From NCBI GenBank assembly GCA_958009055.1, contig OY253655.1:744001-808000 (forward strand): a stretch of 64,000 nt of DNA. Direction: 5' to 3'. Below are positions 44,048-54,543 of the stretch, piece after piece. Below the pieces are notes generated by a model. That model was not told where the DNA came from and did not search any database. It saw only the letters and a list, made by a program, of their open reading frames with translations. Source of the DNA: Choricystis sp. odSpoLacu1 (taxonomy: Eukaryota > Chlorophyta > Trebouxiophyceae). Each line of letters opens with the position of its first letter. Position 1 is the first letter of the stretch. The position numbers and the translations under genes are program-made.

Positions 44048-45993
44048 ATGCTGGCCGCCCTGGCCGCCGCCGCCGCCTGCAGCCGGCCCCACGCTCTGAC
44101 TGTTGTCGCCCGTGCGGCAGCAGCAGCAGCAGCGGGCGGTGCCCGCACCCGTTCACGCACCCCCGCACTCACGCGCCCCGCGTGGGTCGCCCTCCTGTCC
44201 ACGGACGCGGTGGCCAACCCTGTGCGCGTGGTACCGCCTGATGTGACGACCAGGGACGGTGGGAGCGGAGGCGGGGCGCCAGCGCCTGCGTCTGCAAATG
44301 CGGCCGCGGGTGGGGCGGGTCTGTACCGCGTCGAAATCGTGACTGGCGACGTGCGCGGGGCAGGCACTACAGTAAGTGGGGTTGTGCTGGTTCAGTGCGC
44401 AGGGAGAGGCGGACAGAGATGTGTTTTTGGGGGCGGCGTTCAGAGAGAGAACGAAATGCACATGCCTCACCCTCTTCACCCTTTCTCAACCCACCACACA
44501 CAGGCCGCCGCCTCGCTGCGCCTCATCGGCGACAACGGCGAGTCCGAGGAATACGTGCTGGGTGAGTTTTTTCGTGTGTGTGGGGGAGAGAGGCGCTGGA
44601 TCACGCCTCACCACAACCAACACGTCTCGATCGTTTCTGACCACCTCCCCCACCTTCCCTCTTCTCAGGCAACGACCAAGACGAGTTTGGCTTTGAACGC
44701 GGCTCCATCAAGCGCTACGCCCTGCCCGTGCGCCGGCCCATAGGGCGCGTGCGCCGCGTCTTGGTGGCTCAACTGCCGCCCGCGGCGGATGAAGCGGGGA
44801 CTGCCTGGTACCTCGATCGAGTGGTGGTAACACCCCCTGGTGGCGGAGGGGGAGAAACCACCCCTTCCTCCACCCCGCCCCCCCCCATCACGTTCCCCTG
44901 CGCCGCCTGGCTGGGCACCAGCCACGATGGCGCCGGCGACGTCGCCCCCGCCGACGCGGTGGCTGTGCGGGACTTGGTGCCAAAAGGCGCGGGCCCCGCG
45001 CCCGGCGCGGCGTCCACGCCGGCCTCCGCCCGCCCAGCGGCAGCAGCGACAGCGGCTGCCGCCTTTGCCAACACCCTTCCTGCCAACCCACACCCGATCG
45101 CCTCCGCCTCCCTCGCCTTTGACGTCGGTGGCGCCGCGCTCCCCCACCCCGAAAAAGTGGCGAGAGACGGCGCGCGCGCCACCTGCCGCTCCGCGGGCGG
45201 GTGGGCGGGGGAGGACGCCTACTTTGTGGCCCGCCTCCCTTGCGACGGCGCCGGCCTGGGCGTGTCGGATGGCGTGTGGATGTGGCGGCTGCACGGCATC
45301 GACGCGGGCGCGTTTTCGCGCGCACTCATGCGGCACGCTGCCGCATCACTCACCGCGGGCGAAACTGACCCGGGGGCCGCCCTGGCGACTGCGGAGGCGT
45401 GCACTCTAGGTGCCGGGGTGCAGGGGTCGGCGACTGCGTGCGTGGTGAGGCTGGATGCACGTGGCGCGCTGGCGGCGGCAAACGTCGGCGACTCGGGGTT
45501 TGCCGTCGTCGGCGCCCCTCCCTACTACAGTGGTGGTGGAAGGCACGACCAAGCATCATCATCAACATCTTCCTTACCTTCCTCTTCCACCCACCGCCGC
45601 GTCATCAAGTTTCGGTCTCCCCAGCAGGAGCACGAGTTTGGGCGCCCCTACCAGCTGGGCCACCATGCGGGCGCCGACACCACCGCCGACGCCATGCGCA
45701 CCGCCCTGCCCCTGGCCCCAGGGGATGTGGTGGTGCTGGGCTCGGACGGCCTGTGGGACAACCTGGATGACGACGGCCTGCTGGCTGCCGTGGCCGACGC
45801 CGACGCGGCGCGCGAACCCGCGGCCGCGCTCGCGCGCAGGCTGGCGGCCGCCGCCTTTGATGGCTCGGTCGACAAAAAGAGGGCGACGCCCTACTCCATT
45901 GCCGCGACGGAGGAGCTGGGCATGATCTATTCGGGGGGCAAGGCGGACGACATCACTGTTGTGTGTGCGCGCGTGCGCGGGATCTGGCGGTGA
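44048..45993 (+). CDS. PLAT-domain PP2C-type protein phosphatase
   Basis: Exons are 44048-44371, 44504-44561 and 44669-45993 (GTAAGT and GTGAGT donors, phases 0 and 1), giving 568 residues. The Ala/Arg-rich start [20 protein letters not shown] suggests an organelle. Residues 91-180 form a PLAT/LH2 domain: LYRVEIVTGDVRGAGT, SLRLIGDNGESEEYVLG, FERGSIKRYALPVRRPIG and AWYLDRVVVTPP. PLAT domains bind membranes or lipids. The C-terminal half is a PPM/PP2C phosphatase of the PPTC7 type: GGWAGEDAYFVARL, GVSDGVWMWRLHGIDAGAFS, AAANVGDSGFAVVG, VLGSDGLWDNLDDDG and GKADDITVVCARV. The metal-binding Asp are present. PPTC7 relatives act in mitochondria or plastids. I do not know this fusion as a standard architecture. 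Confidence 0.86.
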
Positions 45994-46179
45994 GAGAAGA
46001 GTTGAGAAGAGGGAGAACTCTCTCTTTTTTCGATGTTCCAGTTTAGGGTTGGGTGGCGTGTTGTGGTGCGTGGAGGCGTCTTGTGTGTGTGTGTGCGCTC
46101 GCAACCAGGCTGTGTGAGCCGTGAAAATTGTTTTCGCTTTCATTTCGTTCTACAAAACTCTCCCTCTGTCTCTCTCCTC

Positions 46180-49100
46180 TCACGCCACCACCACCGGGGC
46201 CACATTCTCATCCCCCGCCCTCCCTTTCTTCGCCGCCGCCGGCAGGGGCGCCCCTGGGCACGCATAGTCGGCGGGGTCAATGGCCACACTCTTGGTCGCG
46301 TCGCGCGTTTTATAGATGCCGACCAACCTGTCCGCCAGCTCAAACATGTCGTTGCGCAGACTGATGATGACAAACTGGGCGCCCGCGGTGCGTTCCTTGA
46401 TGTAGTGAGCCACGATGGACACGTTCTTGAAGTCGAGGGCGGCGTCAATCTCGTCCATGACGTAGAGAGGGGTCGGCCGAAACGCGTGCAGCGCAAAGAC
46501 GAGGGCGAGTGAGGAAAGTGTCTTCTCCCCACCCGACAGGTTGGCGATGTTTTTCCAGGCTTTCTTGGGGGGGCGCACAGAGAAGACGACGCCCTCGGCA
46601 AAAGGGTCGAGCGAGTCGACGAGTTCCAGCTCTGCATCGCCGCCCAGCGTGATCACTCGGTACGTGTCCTTCAGTTTGAGAGAGATGGCGGCAAACCCCG
46701 CCATGAATTCATCCAGGCGGCGCCGTTTGAGTGTGTCCACTTCACCCCTCACCGCGTTGCGAGCATCCGTGGCGGCGTCCAGGTCGGCCGCACGCGCGGC
46801 GGCGTCGGCCGCCGCACGCGCGGCGCGCTCCAGCACAGACAGGTCGGGCGGGTCGGCCGTCAGCCGCGCCTCCAGGTCGGCCAGGGTGGTGGCCAGGGCG
46901 GCTTCATCGATGGCCACCAGGGCGTCGGGCGTCAACTCGTCATCCACCGCGCACGCGTCGCCGCGCGCGTCGGCCGACGCCGCGCGCGCCGCGTCGGCGC
47001 ACGCCAGCGCGTCCTCCACCGCGTGCCGTGCGGCTGCGGCCGCCGCGGTGGCGTCCGCAGCGGCGGCGCGGGCGGCGTCGGCGGTCGCGCGCGCATCGGT
47101 CGCGACGCGCTTGGCGTCGGCGGCGGCTTGGCTGGCAGAGGCGAGCGCATCATTAGCAGCTTGGGCAGCGTGCACAATGGCCAACGCATCCTCTTCCAAC
47201 GCTTTCAGGCCAGCCTCCGTGTCAGCCACGGTGGCGGCCAGGGTGTCGCGGTCGGCGGCGGCTGCAGCACGGTCGGCCGCGGCCGCAGCAGCCGCGTTGC
47301 GCTCGGCCGCCGCGCGCGCGGCCAGGGTGGCGGCCTCCTTTTCGGCGGCCGCCAGGGCGGCCTGGGCGGCGGCCACGGAGGCACGGGCGGCCGCCAGGTC
47401 GGGGCCGCCCGCGGCGTCCAGGGCGGCTTCAGCGGCCGCGACTGCAGCGCGCACGTCGGCGGCGCCCGCTTCGACCGCGCCCACCGCGGCCAGCGCGTCC
47501 CGGGACGCCGCGTCCGCGGCTGCAACAGCGTCGGCGCCATCGTCACGGGACAGAGCTTGGCGCAGGGAGGCAACGGCAGCGCGGGCGTCGGCTGCGCGCG
47601 CGCGAGCAGCGTCGGCGTCGAGGCGCTCGCGCGGCGCGACGCGCGCGGCGTCGGCCACTGCTGCGTCCGTCGACCGGACGGCCGCCTCCGAGTCACGCAG
47701 CACGGCCCGCGCATCCGCCAGGGCGGCTTCCGCGGCGGCGGCGTCCCTGTCGGCAGCGGCCGCGTCGGCGGCAGCCGCGCGCGCCGACGCGGCCGCGGGC
47801 GGCGCGCGCGTGCCGACGCGCATGCGGCCTCCCCGCGGCTTGGCGCCACCCCCCGTCAGGGTGCCGGTCTCATTGATCAGCTCCCCCGCCAGTGTCACCG
47901 CCCGCCGCCAGCGGGGGTCGGGGCCGTACGCGACGCGCGTCGCTTGGTCCAGGGTGTCAGCAACGACGGTGTCGCGCAGCGCAAAGGCAAAGGCGGGGGC
48001 CACAGCAGAGGAGGCCGGCTTCACCAGGTCCAACAAACGGGGCACGCCTTCGGGCGTGGTGCCGGCAGGCGGGGGCGGGGGTGGCAGCCTGTCCAGGATG
48101 ATGAAGGTCGCGACGCCGTGGCCGCCGCGTTTGAGCAGGTCCACACACGCGGCGGCCGCCGCCGCGTCGTCCACCACAAAGTGGTCCAGGGCGGGGGATG
48201 CGGCGGAGACGGCCACATCGTAGCGAGCATCGATGGCGCCCAGGTCGCCCAGGCGCCCCCGGAAGCCGGACAGGGCGCCGGCGGCGGCCGCATCGGCCAG
48301 CGCGGTCGCGGCCGCGCCTGCCGTCGTCACCGCGCGCGCGGCTTCACGGGCGGAGGCGGCGGCCGCCCTCTTTTCACGGGCGGCGGCGGTGGCGGCTTCG
48401 ACAGCAGCGCGCGCGGCGTCAGCGGCGTGGCGCGCGGCGGTGGCAGCCTCCTTTGCGTCGGCCTCGCGCCCCGCGCTCGCTGCAATCGCGGCATCCGCTT
48501 TGGCGGCCGCCGCGTCGGCGTCTGCGGCTGCTGCCTGCGCATCCGCCAGCCGCCGAGTGGCGGCGTCCCTCTCCCCGCGCGCCGCGTCGACACCGGCCGC
48601 CGCGACGCGCGCGGCGGCGCGCGCGTCGGCGACGCGCGCCTCCCACGGCGCCGCCGCGTCGCGGGCGGCCTGCAGTTCGGCGGTGCGGGCTTCGATGTCT
48701 GCTGCCGCGGCCGCCCGGGCGGCGTCGGCTGCGGCGCGGGCGGCGGTGAGGGTGGCGGCGGCAGCGTCGACTGCCGCGGCGGCCGCGGGCGCACCCGCGT
48801 CGGCAGCGTCTGTCGCCGCGCGAGCAGTCGCTTCCTTTTTAGACGCGACATCCATGGCATCGCTGGCCGCTTGTGCCCGAGCGCGCGCATGCTTCAACGC
48901 TTCCCGCAGGGCGACATCCTTGGCTTCGCACGCGCCAAACGCTTTCTGCGCGTCGGCCAGCTTGGCGGCCGCGCCGTCGGCTTCAGCTTGAGCGGCAGCT
49001 GCCGTGGCAGCGGATGCTTCCGCTTCCGCGGCTGCAGTCCCCACAGCGGCCATCCTGTCCGCCACCGACGCGGCGGCCGCGTCGGCCGCGCCGCGCGCGG

Positions 49101-50223
49101 CGTCCGCCTCCGCGTCCGCGCGCGCGGCGGCCAGTTCGTGCGTGACGACGCGGGCGCGCAGGGCTTCAGCCTCCAGGGCCAGCCACGCGGCGGCGGCGGC
49201 GCGGTCGGGCTCTAGGGCGGCGACGTCGCGGTCGGCGGCGCGCGCGCGCGCGTGCGCCGACTGGCGCGCGTCGTTCAGTTCGTCCAGCTTCTTGGACCCC
49301 GCCTCAATGCCTTCCACATAGGCTTCTGTGCCGATGATGTCTTCCAGGTACTCCAGCAGCCCCGTCTCCCCGGGGGCGGTGGCTTTGGGCTTCATCAGCG
49401 CGATCGACTCGACCTCACCCTGCAGAATCAAAAACCGGTTGTTGTCCAGGTCCACGCCCTTGCCCTTGAGCAGCGTCGCCACATCCCCCCACGTCACCTT
49501 GCGGTCGTTGACGTGGTAGGCGGACGTGTTGTTGGCGTGCGCGGTGCGGGAGACGGAGAATTCGGAGCCAGGAACCACGGTGTAGGCGTCGGGCCCGTCG
49601 TCCACAATCTCGTGAAAGTGGACGGCCACGCGGGCGGTGTCGAGGCGGGGGTGGGCGGCCGACTTGTGGATGAGTTCGGACACTTTGGACAGGCGGAGCT
49701 GGTGGAGGGGTGGGCGTGCGTGAGTGTGTGGCCCTCTCACAGCCTCGGCACCTCCCTCACTGGCTCTGTCATACACGCAGGCACGCAACGAGGTGGCGTG
49801 CGGGTGGACGCTGGCGTGGGGCGGGCTGACGCGCAGCCCGCGCTCTCGAAACGCAATGCGCGCGCCGCGCCCCCCTTCTTTTCTCTCTGTCTCTCACCTG
49901 TTTGGCGCGCCTGCCAAACACAAACAGCAGGGCGTCGATGACGTTGGACTTGCCGCTGCCGTTGGGGCCGACGACGGCGGAGAAGGACTGTGGAGAGGGG
50001 GGAGGGAAGGCGTTTTTTTTTTCGCGCATGGGCGGGTCGCGCGCGCGCGTCGCCCGCCCCCTCCACTCCTTCTCACCTTGTGAAACGGCCCCACGCGCTG
50101 CACGCCGGCATATGACTTGAAGTTTTCCAGGAACATCTCGCTGATGCAGAGGCGGGGGCAGGCCGTGGCGGCCGGCGGCGGCGGAGGCGCGCCGCTAGGG
50201 GTGGGGCCACCGTCGGCCTGCAT
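46180..50223 (-). CDS. SMC4: Condensin subunit SMC4
   Basis: SMC4 pairs with SMC2 in condensin to compact mitotic chromosomes. Exons are 50223-50077, 49987-49898 and 49698-46180, all phase 0, giving 1,251 residues, the usual size. The head begins LCISEMFLENFKSYAGVQRV, with Walker A SAVVGPNGSGKSNVIDALLF split from it by an intron. The SMC4-specific block is FLILQGEVESIALMKPKA with GLLEYLEDIIG. The hinge lies near plus-strand 48100-48290 (GRLGDLGAIDARYDVAVSAA). The C-terminal head has NLSGGEKTLSSLALVFALH and YVMDEIDAALDFKNVSIVAH. The coiled coils are extremely Ala-rich, so long antisense frames appear opposite them. The last residues (GDENVAPVVVA) are variable. It is divergent from TTC27 across 294 bp. 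Confidence 0.95.
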
Positions 50224-50517
50224 ACTGGATATTGGTGTGCACGAGGAGGAGGGTGAGACGGAGCCTGGCAGGGTGTGCGGGGATTTGCCCGCGGTTTCGT
50301 GTCGGCGGTGTGGCAGCCGCGGAAGAGTGTGTTTTTGTTTTTTCAGCGACGGCCGCGCACTCGCGAGCGGCGTTTCTCTTATTGCGCGTTGTGTGTGGGC
50401 GCCGTCGCGACGCGCCACACGGCCCCATTTGCACCACAGTGACCACATCCACACCGCCAAATTACTGCACGCATTCCGCGGCGACGGTCCGCTTCAGCCC
50501 CCCCAAAACACTGACAA

Positions 50518-53421
50518 ATGACGACCACAACCCCCACCCCTCCCGCCCCGCCCGACGAGTGGCGCCTGCTGCTGGCCGGCTACGCAGCGTTGGCCGACAT
50601 GGCCAGCGTGTTTGGTCCGTCGCGCGACGGCCCCCTGTCCCTGGCGGACACGGTGGCCGCAGGCGACGCGGCGGCCGTGCTGGCCACGCCGACAGCAGCC
50701 GCCATCACGCGCCCTGGGGGCGACTGGACGGCCGAACCCGATGACGAAGCCTCCTCCGTCACATACTGGGACGAGGTGGAGGCGGTGGCAGCGGGGGTTC
50801 CCACCAACGCGCGTGCCGCTCTCGACCGCCTGGCGGTCGGCGCGGCGGCGCTCACCCTGTTTGTGCGGGCCAACTTTACGGGGCCTCCTCTGCAGGCTGA
50901 TAATGTGCCACACTGGCCGGGGGGTGGCCGCGGTGGCGACGCAGCCCCCTCCCCCCGCCTGCCGCACGGCGAGTGCCGCCTGACGCCGTGCGACGCGGCC
51001 GCGCTCACCCGCCTGGGCGCGTCGGGCGAGGACGCGGACGCCGCGGTGTCCGCCCCCCAGTATGGCGCGCTGGCGGTGGAGGTGCTGCTGCGGCCGCTGG
51101 GGCTGGCGGGGGATGGCAGCGGTCGTGTCGACGCGGCCGCACTCGCAGATCTCCCCCCCACGTGGCCCGCCTGGGCGCTGCGCGCAGTGGCCGCCCGCCA
51201 GCGCGTGCTGGCGTCGCGCGCGGCTGCCAGCTCGGCCGCGCTGGCAGCGCTGGCGCCGGTCGCAGCGGCGGCGGCGGAGGCCGCACCGGGCTGGGCGGCT
51301 TCTTTTGCTTTGCCCGGCACCCACTGCGAAGCCGCGGCCCTTGCCCTGGACCTGCGCGACACCGGCGCCGCGGTCCCCCTCCTGCACTCGCTGGAAATAT
51401 CCCTGGGCGTCAGCGCGACCGTGGTGGGGGCGCTGGGCGTGCGCACCGCACACCAGGCGGACGCCAAGGCACAGTTGGTGGCTGTGGTGACGCGGAGCAA
51501 CGACCACACCTCCTCCACCACCACCGTCTACGACGACGCGGGCGTCGACGCCACCACGTTGGGGTTGACAGATGGTGAGCCGCCGCCGACGCGGGAGTTG
51601 GACGGGCTGGCGACCGACGTGGACGTGCTACGCGCACCGCGGCTGGTGGTGGATGCGGGTGGTGGTGGTGGCGACGACAACACAAACGATGACGCGCCAC
51701 CATCCTCCTCCACCACCCTGGACACGCTGCCCCCCCTCATCCAAGCCCTGCTCTTGCTGCGCGGCGCGGCTGTCACCCGGTCCACTGCGGACGACGGCCT
51801 GCGCGCGTGGCGTGCGGCGCCATTTGCTGAACGTGTCGCCGCCCAGCCGCGCACCCGGTTTGCGTTGGCAGCGTCGGCAGCCGTCGTGCTGGCTCGCCAT
51901 GAACGCACGCGTGGGCGCACCCGGGAGCGCGCTTTAGTGACGCTGGAGCGCGTGCGCGCGTCTGCGTCCGCGTCTGCGGGCGGCTCCCCACCTGCGTCCC
52001 GCACCCCGCTCGCACTCGCCACACCCCTGCCCCCCCTGCACCGCATCGCTCGCGAGGGCGCAGATGCTTTGTTGGCCACAGGCCTGGTCCCATCAGCTCT
52101 GGATGCTTACGTGGCAGTGGAAGCATGGGACGCGGTCGCCCTCTGCTACCGCCTCCTGGGCAAACCCGCCGCCGCGCGGGACGTGCTGGAGCGTCGCCTG
52201 GCGGTGCGCCCCACCGACCCGCGCCTGCTGTGCTCGCTGGGGGATGTGACGGGGGAGGAGGACCACTATCACGCCGCGTTGCGAGTGACGGGCGGCCGGT
52301 CGGCGCGCGCACACCGCGCCCTCGCGGTGCGCGCCGCCCGCCGCAAGGATTGGGCTGGGGCTGTGTCCGCGTGGGATGCGGCCTTAGCCCTCAACCCCGA
52401 CCACACGGACGGCTGGTTTGCGTGCGGGTATGCGAGGCTGAAAGCGGGCGATGACCCCGGCGCCGCGGTCGCCTTCACCCGCGTCGTCGCCGACGACCGC
52501 GACCACGGGGACGCGTGGAACAATCTGGCCGCCATCCATCTGCGGGGAGGGCGTCCTGCCGCCGCCTTTGTGGCGCTGCAGCAGGCGGTCCGCCTCAAAC
52601 GCGAATCGTGGCACGCGTGGCAAAACTATGCGTCCGCCGCCCTGGCGTGCCGCGCGCCCACGGCGGCGGCACGAGGACTGACCCACGTGCTGGAGCTGAG
52701 CAAGGGGGAGGTGAGGCCGGTTGACCTGATGGTGGGGTTGGTGGAGGCGGTGCGGGACGCGCGCGCGAGCGTGGGTGTCGATGCCGCCACCACGGGTGCT
52801 GCTGCCGACATGTACGACGCTGCTGCCGCGTTTGCTCCAAGCGAAGAAGAAGACCATGGCGATGCCCCTACCACACCCGCCGTCGACGTCGCTGAATTAG
52901 CAGCCACCGATGGCGCCGAAGTGTCCCTCTCCGCCGTCGCGGAACCCATCACCACCCCCCGCGACGTGGCCGCTTTAGAATCCGCCATCGGCGCCGCCCT
53001 ACGGGCCGCCACCCGGACCGGCGGCGGCAGCGGCGACGCCGACGTGTGGGGCGCGCTGGCCGCGTTTTCAGATGTTACCGGCGCGACCGTCGCGGCACGT
53101 GAAGCCCGACTCAAGCGCGTGCGCCTGTTGTCCGGCGGTGGGTGGAAGGATGATGCGGCCGTGTACGGCGCGTACGTGGGCGCGCTGGTGGACCTGGCGG
53201 AGGCCGACGTCGCGGCCGCCGCCGCGCGCGCACGCGGCGACGCGGTCTTGACTGGTGGCCGTGTCGCCGATTTGGCGGCCGCCAAACTGGCGTTGGCGTC
53301 GGCTGTGAGCGTGGCGAGAGATCGCTTTGGCGCAGACGCTGTCCAGGAGGCGGTGGAGGTGGCGGCCAGGGTGGAGGAGGCGTTGGCGGTGGCGCGCGCG
53401 GCCGAGGCACCGGTTGTGTGA
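50518..53421 (+). CDS. TTC27: Tetratricopeptide repeat protein 27 homologue
   Basis: TTC27 (yeast Emw1) is a conserved TPR protein whose exact role is unsettled. The single exon encodes 967 residues, starting MTTTTPTPPAPPDEWRLLL. The first 500 residues are Ala-rich helices. The conserved C-terminal TPR block begins AYVAVEAWDAVALCYRLLG, then AVSAWDAALALNPDHTDGWF, AGDDPGAAVAFTRVVADD and GDAWNNLAAIHLRGGRPAAA. The block QQAVRLKRESWHAWQNY is diagnostic for TTC27. The last 200 residues are again Ala-rich. No targeting signal is seen, which suggests the cytosol. The ATG at 50518 follows an A-rich context (acaaATGa). Confidence 0.86.
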   Translation: MTTTTPTPPAPPDEWRLLLAGYAALADMASVFGPSRDGPLSLADTVAAGDAAAVLATPTAAAITRPGGDWTAEPDDEASSVTYWDEVEAVAAGVPTNARAALDRLAVGAAALTLFVRANFTGPPLQADNVPHWPGGGRGGDAAPSPRLPHGECRLTPCDAAALTRLGASGEDADAAVSAPQYGALAVEVLLRPLGLAGDGSGRVDAAALADLPPTWPAWALRAVAARQRVLASRAAASSAALAALAPVAAAAAEAAPGWAASFALPGTHCEAAALALDLRDTGAAVPLLHSLEISLGVSATVVGALGVRTAHQADAKAQLVAVVTRSNDHTSSTTTVYDDAGVDATTLGLTDGEPPPTRELDGLATDVDVLRAPRLVVDAGGGGGDDNTNDDAPPSSSTTLDTLPPLIQALLLLRGAAVTRSTADDGLRAWRAAPFAERVAAQPRTRFALAASAAVVLARHERTRGRTRERALVTLERVRASASASAGGSPPASRTPLALATPLPPLHRIAREGADALLATGLVPSALDAYVAVEAWDAVALCYRLLGKPAAARDVLERRLAVRPTDPRLLCSLGDVTGEEDHYHAALRVTGGRSARAHRALAVRAARRKDWAGAVSAWDAALALNPDHTDGWFACGYARLKAGDDPGAAVAFTRVVADDRDHGDAWNNLAAIHLRGGRPAAAFVALQQAVRLKRESWHAWQNYASAALACRAPTAAARGLTHVLELSKGEVRPVDLMVGLVEAVRDARASVGVDAATTGAAADMYDAAAAFAPSEEEDHGDAPTTPAVDVAELAATDGAEVSLSAVAEPITTPRDVAALESAIGAALRAATRTGGGSGDADVWGALAAFSDVTGATVAAREARLKRVRLLSGGGWKDDAAVYGAYVGALVDLAEADVAAAAARARGDAVLTGGRVADLAAAKLALASAVSVARDRFGADAVQEAVEVAARVEEALAVARAAEAPVV

Positions 53422-53516
53422 AAGGAAGTGACGAAGAAAAACGTGTCTCCTACTCACTTCTCTCTGGTTTTTCTCTTCCACACCCACCCACACCCTCTCT
53501 CTGTCCCGGACGCTAC

Positions 53517-53660
53517 ATGGCGTGTGAGACGGTGGACCTTCCCGAGCTGGTGCGTGGGTGGAGAGAGTGGGTGCGCGAGCGCGGGGACCCCGGCGCATGC
53601 GTGTGTACGCATTGCCCTGCCCCCTCTCTCACCGAACCCGCCCTCTCTCCCTCACACACA

Positions 53661-53696
<36 letters not shown>

Positions 53697-54410
53697 GTCG
53701 AACCCCACCAAGTCGCCGACGCAGTCAGTGGTGCGTGGTGAAGGAAGGCGGACGGCTGGCTCGGTTTTCGACGCGCCACCCGAAAAACCCTCGACCCTCT
53801 CACCCACCCTCCCTCCCACTCAGCCGTCCTCCACACCGCCCTCTTCTGCCGCCAGCTGGGCATCGTCCGCCCCTCCCCCGCCCGTGCCCCGTCCCTGGAC
53901 GTGGCGTACGCGACGTGCGGTGATCCACGCGTCGCTGCAACCGTCGCCGACCGCGCGTCTGCGGTCGCCGCGTGTGCGCGCAAGCCGCGCACCAGGCCCG
54001 CGCGCGCCACCGTCACGCTCACCCTGCAGGAGGCGCGCAAGCGGTTGACCAGTGGGTGGCCGTTTGGTGGTGGTGGTCGCGGCGGTGACGACGACGGTGA
54101 AGGCTCGACCGCGCGCGTCCCCTGGGAGCGCTGGGTGCTGCCCCTGCGCGTCGTGCCGCGCCACGCGACCGACGACGACGCTTTAAGGTCCCCCGCCGAC
54201 CCGCCCCCAGGAGCGGCAGGGCTGGAAGCGTGCCTCGCTGCCACTGCACTGGCTGCCGCCGCGCGCACAGACCACGTGCCCCCCGTCGTCGCACCGGACG
54301 GGCCGCCCTTTCCGTTCGACGTGGCCTGGGCTGACGCGGGTGGTGGGTCCGGACTGGACGCGGTGCGTCGCCTGCTGAAAGCGGCCCCCCCGCCGCCAGT
54401 GTTGACGTGA
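53517..54410 (+). CDS. ATG101: Autophagy-related protein 101
   Basis: ATG101 is a HORMA-fold partner of ATG13 in the ATG1/ULK kinase complex that starts autophagy. Exons are 53517-53549, 53694-53730 and 53824-54410 (phases 0 and 1). The spliced product is 218 residues, the same length as I recall for the human protein. Matches include VEPHQVADAVSAVLHTALF at the N-terminus, SGWPFGG and later VPWERWVLPLRVV, then FPFDVAWAD and AVRRLLK at the end. The first exon is only 33 nt and the second 37 nt. The acceptor of intron 1 is a (CA)15 repeat in place of a pyrimidine tract. The stop TGA lies within GTGAGAGAG, a sequence identical to splice donors used in this window. Confidence 0.85.
53663..53692. 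repeat. (CA)15 forming the 3' splice site of ATG101 intron 1
   Basis: The repeat runs straight into CAG/ACAG at the exon 2 boundary. It replaces the CT-rich tract normally ahead of acceptors here. Confidence 0.85.
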
Positions 54411-54543
54411 GAGAGAGAAAGAGAACAAGATTCCCAACCTGTTGCGTGGCGCCGCGCGCGCTCGAGCCGAGCGTGCTCTGCGTGCGCTGAGAGCGTCGCT
54501 GGCCTCGCTGGCTGCATCCGCCACCGCGTGCGTGCGCGGCAGA

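Noticed and set aside
46541..49215. Long plus-strand open frames of 560 and 730 codons opposite SMC4
   Set aside because: They mirror Ala-rich coiled-coil codons in GC-rich DNA. They have no protein-like motifs, and the minus strand encodes a complete SMC4.
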